Source: Robertmurraya dakarensis
GTDB taxonomy: Bacteria; Bacillota; Bacilli; Bacillales; Cytobacillaceae
Assembly (NCBI RefSeq): GCF_900156875.1
Contig: NZ_LT707409.1
Coordinates: forward strand, 1,143,221 to 1,207,220
Direction of reading: 5' to 3'
DNA length: 64,000 nt
Of this stretch, positions 63,701-64,000 are shown one piece after another. A model generated the notes under the pieces. That model was not told the DNA's origin, made no database searches, and was given only the letters and a program-made list of their open reading frames with translations. A program made the position numbers and the translations under genes. The stretch's first letter is position 1; each line of letters starts with the position of its first letter.

Positions 63701-64000
63701 TCACGAACAAGGGAAAACGGTCTTCATGACAGGGATGAAAACCATTTTCTCTTTCGGAACAAGGAGAAACGGTCTTCACGCCGGGGATGAAAACCATTTT
63801 CTCTTTCGGAACAAGGAGAAACGGTCTTCATGACGGCGATGAAAACCATTTTCTCTTTCGGAACAAGGAGAAACGGTCTTCATGACGGCGATGAAAACCA
63901 TCTTCTCTTCCGGAACAAGGAGAAACGGTTTTCATGACGGCGATGAAAGCCATTTTCTCTTCTGGAACAAGGAGAAACGGTCTTCATGACGGCGATGAAA
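60715..64000. repeat. Tandem array 3, 52/51-bp unit in 518-bp higher-order repeats (runs off the end)
   Basis: About 63 units with the dyad GGTCTTCAT - 7 bp - ATGAAAACC and linker around TCTTCCGGAACAAGG. Units come in a fixed order of ten types (eight of 52 bp, two of 51 bp), giving a 518-bp superperiod: the rare CACGCC variant lies at 61187, 61705, 62223, 62741, 63259 and 63777, exactly 518 apart. The last visible cycle begins to differ (GCCGGGGATG at 63780). Non-coding; 518 is not a multiple of three and stop codons occur throughout. Confidence 0.97.

Noticed and set aside
60715..64000. Repetitive coding sequence (surface repeat protein)
   Set aside because: Units of 52 and 51 bp and a 518-bp superperiod shift frame at each step, and no long open frame crosses the array on either strand.

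Overview
The window is chromosomal DNA from a low-GC, endospore-forming Bacillaceae bacterium. Evidence: spore genes sspN, sspO, sspP, tlp, yyaC and a SpoVK-type ATPase; a yneN/yneP/yneQ/yneR neighbourhood around aconitase as in Bacillus subtilis; AGGAGG-type ribosome sites with many TTG and GTG starts; and intrinsic terminators after most genes. The species cannot be fixed from the sequence, but decoding of UGA as selenocysteine is uncommon in Bacillaceae and narrows it.

Layout. 1-7.5 kb: end of a sensor kinase, a HesB-like selenoprotein gene, a CPBP-like membrane protein, yneR, then leftward yneQ, yneP, a tandem AAA+ ATPase, tlp, sspN, an FbpB-like gene and yneN. 7.6-11.5 kb: aconitase with a CcpC-type operator, sspO, sspP. 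11.5-16.1 kb: a selenium block with selA, a SelW-like selenoprotein gene and selD, interspersed with an Hsp20-like gene and a DinB gene. 16.1-20.5 kb: pseudouridine breakdown (psuK, psuG) and threonine breakdown (kbl, tdh). 20.7-25.8 kb: an ABC-F ATPase and a three-gene ABC transporter that looks like the putative selenate importer linked with selD in other genomes. 25.8-26.7 kb: a MITE-like element and tandem array 1. 26.7-48.1 kb: housekeeping and accessory genes (DUF1906, DUF3231, cyclophilin, acyl-CoA dehydrogenase and ligase, C39 peptidase, MFS, an isolated ftsZ, nitronate monooxygenase, DUF389, a frameshifted phnA-like gene, SDR, yyaC, guaC, glutamate synthase-like, an S-box controlled small gene, an SLH protein, a barwin-fold/DUF3889 protein). 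48.1-50.3 kb: tandem array 2. 50.4-60.6 kb: CDGSH protein, LLM oxidoreductase, MFS, ThDP decarboxylase, SleB-like hydrolase, EamA transporter, YisP-like protein, fumarase/aspartase. 60.7-64.0 kb: tandem array 3, running off the end.

Two themes stand out. First, three reading frames are interrupted by TGA exactly at the redox residue of selenium protein families (HesB-like, SelW-like CxxU, SelD), and each TGA is followed at the right distance by a small hairpin whose loop begins with G, as in bacterial SECIS elements. With selA and the probable selenate importer this is a loosely clustered selenocysteine region; selB and selC are not in the window. Second, three non-coding tandem arrays with unrelated linkers share one design: a 52-bp period and a 25-bp dyad (9-bp half-site, 7-bp spacer, 9-bp half-site). 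Two of them have higher-order periods, 208 bp (4 x 52) and 518 bp (8 x 52 plus 2 x 51). I do not recognise this repeat family by name; it is the best candidate here for an undescribed element.
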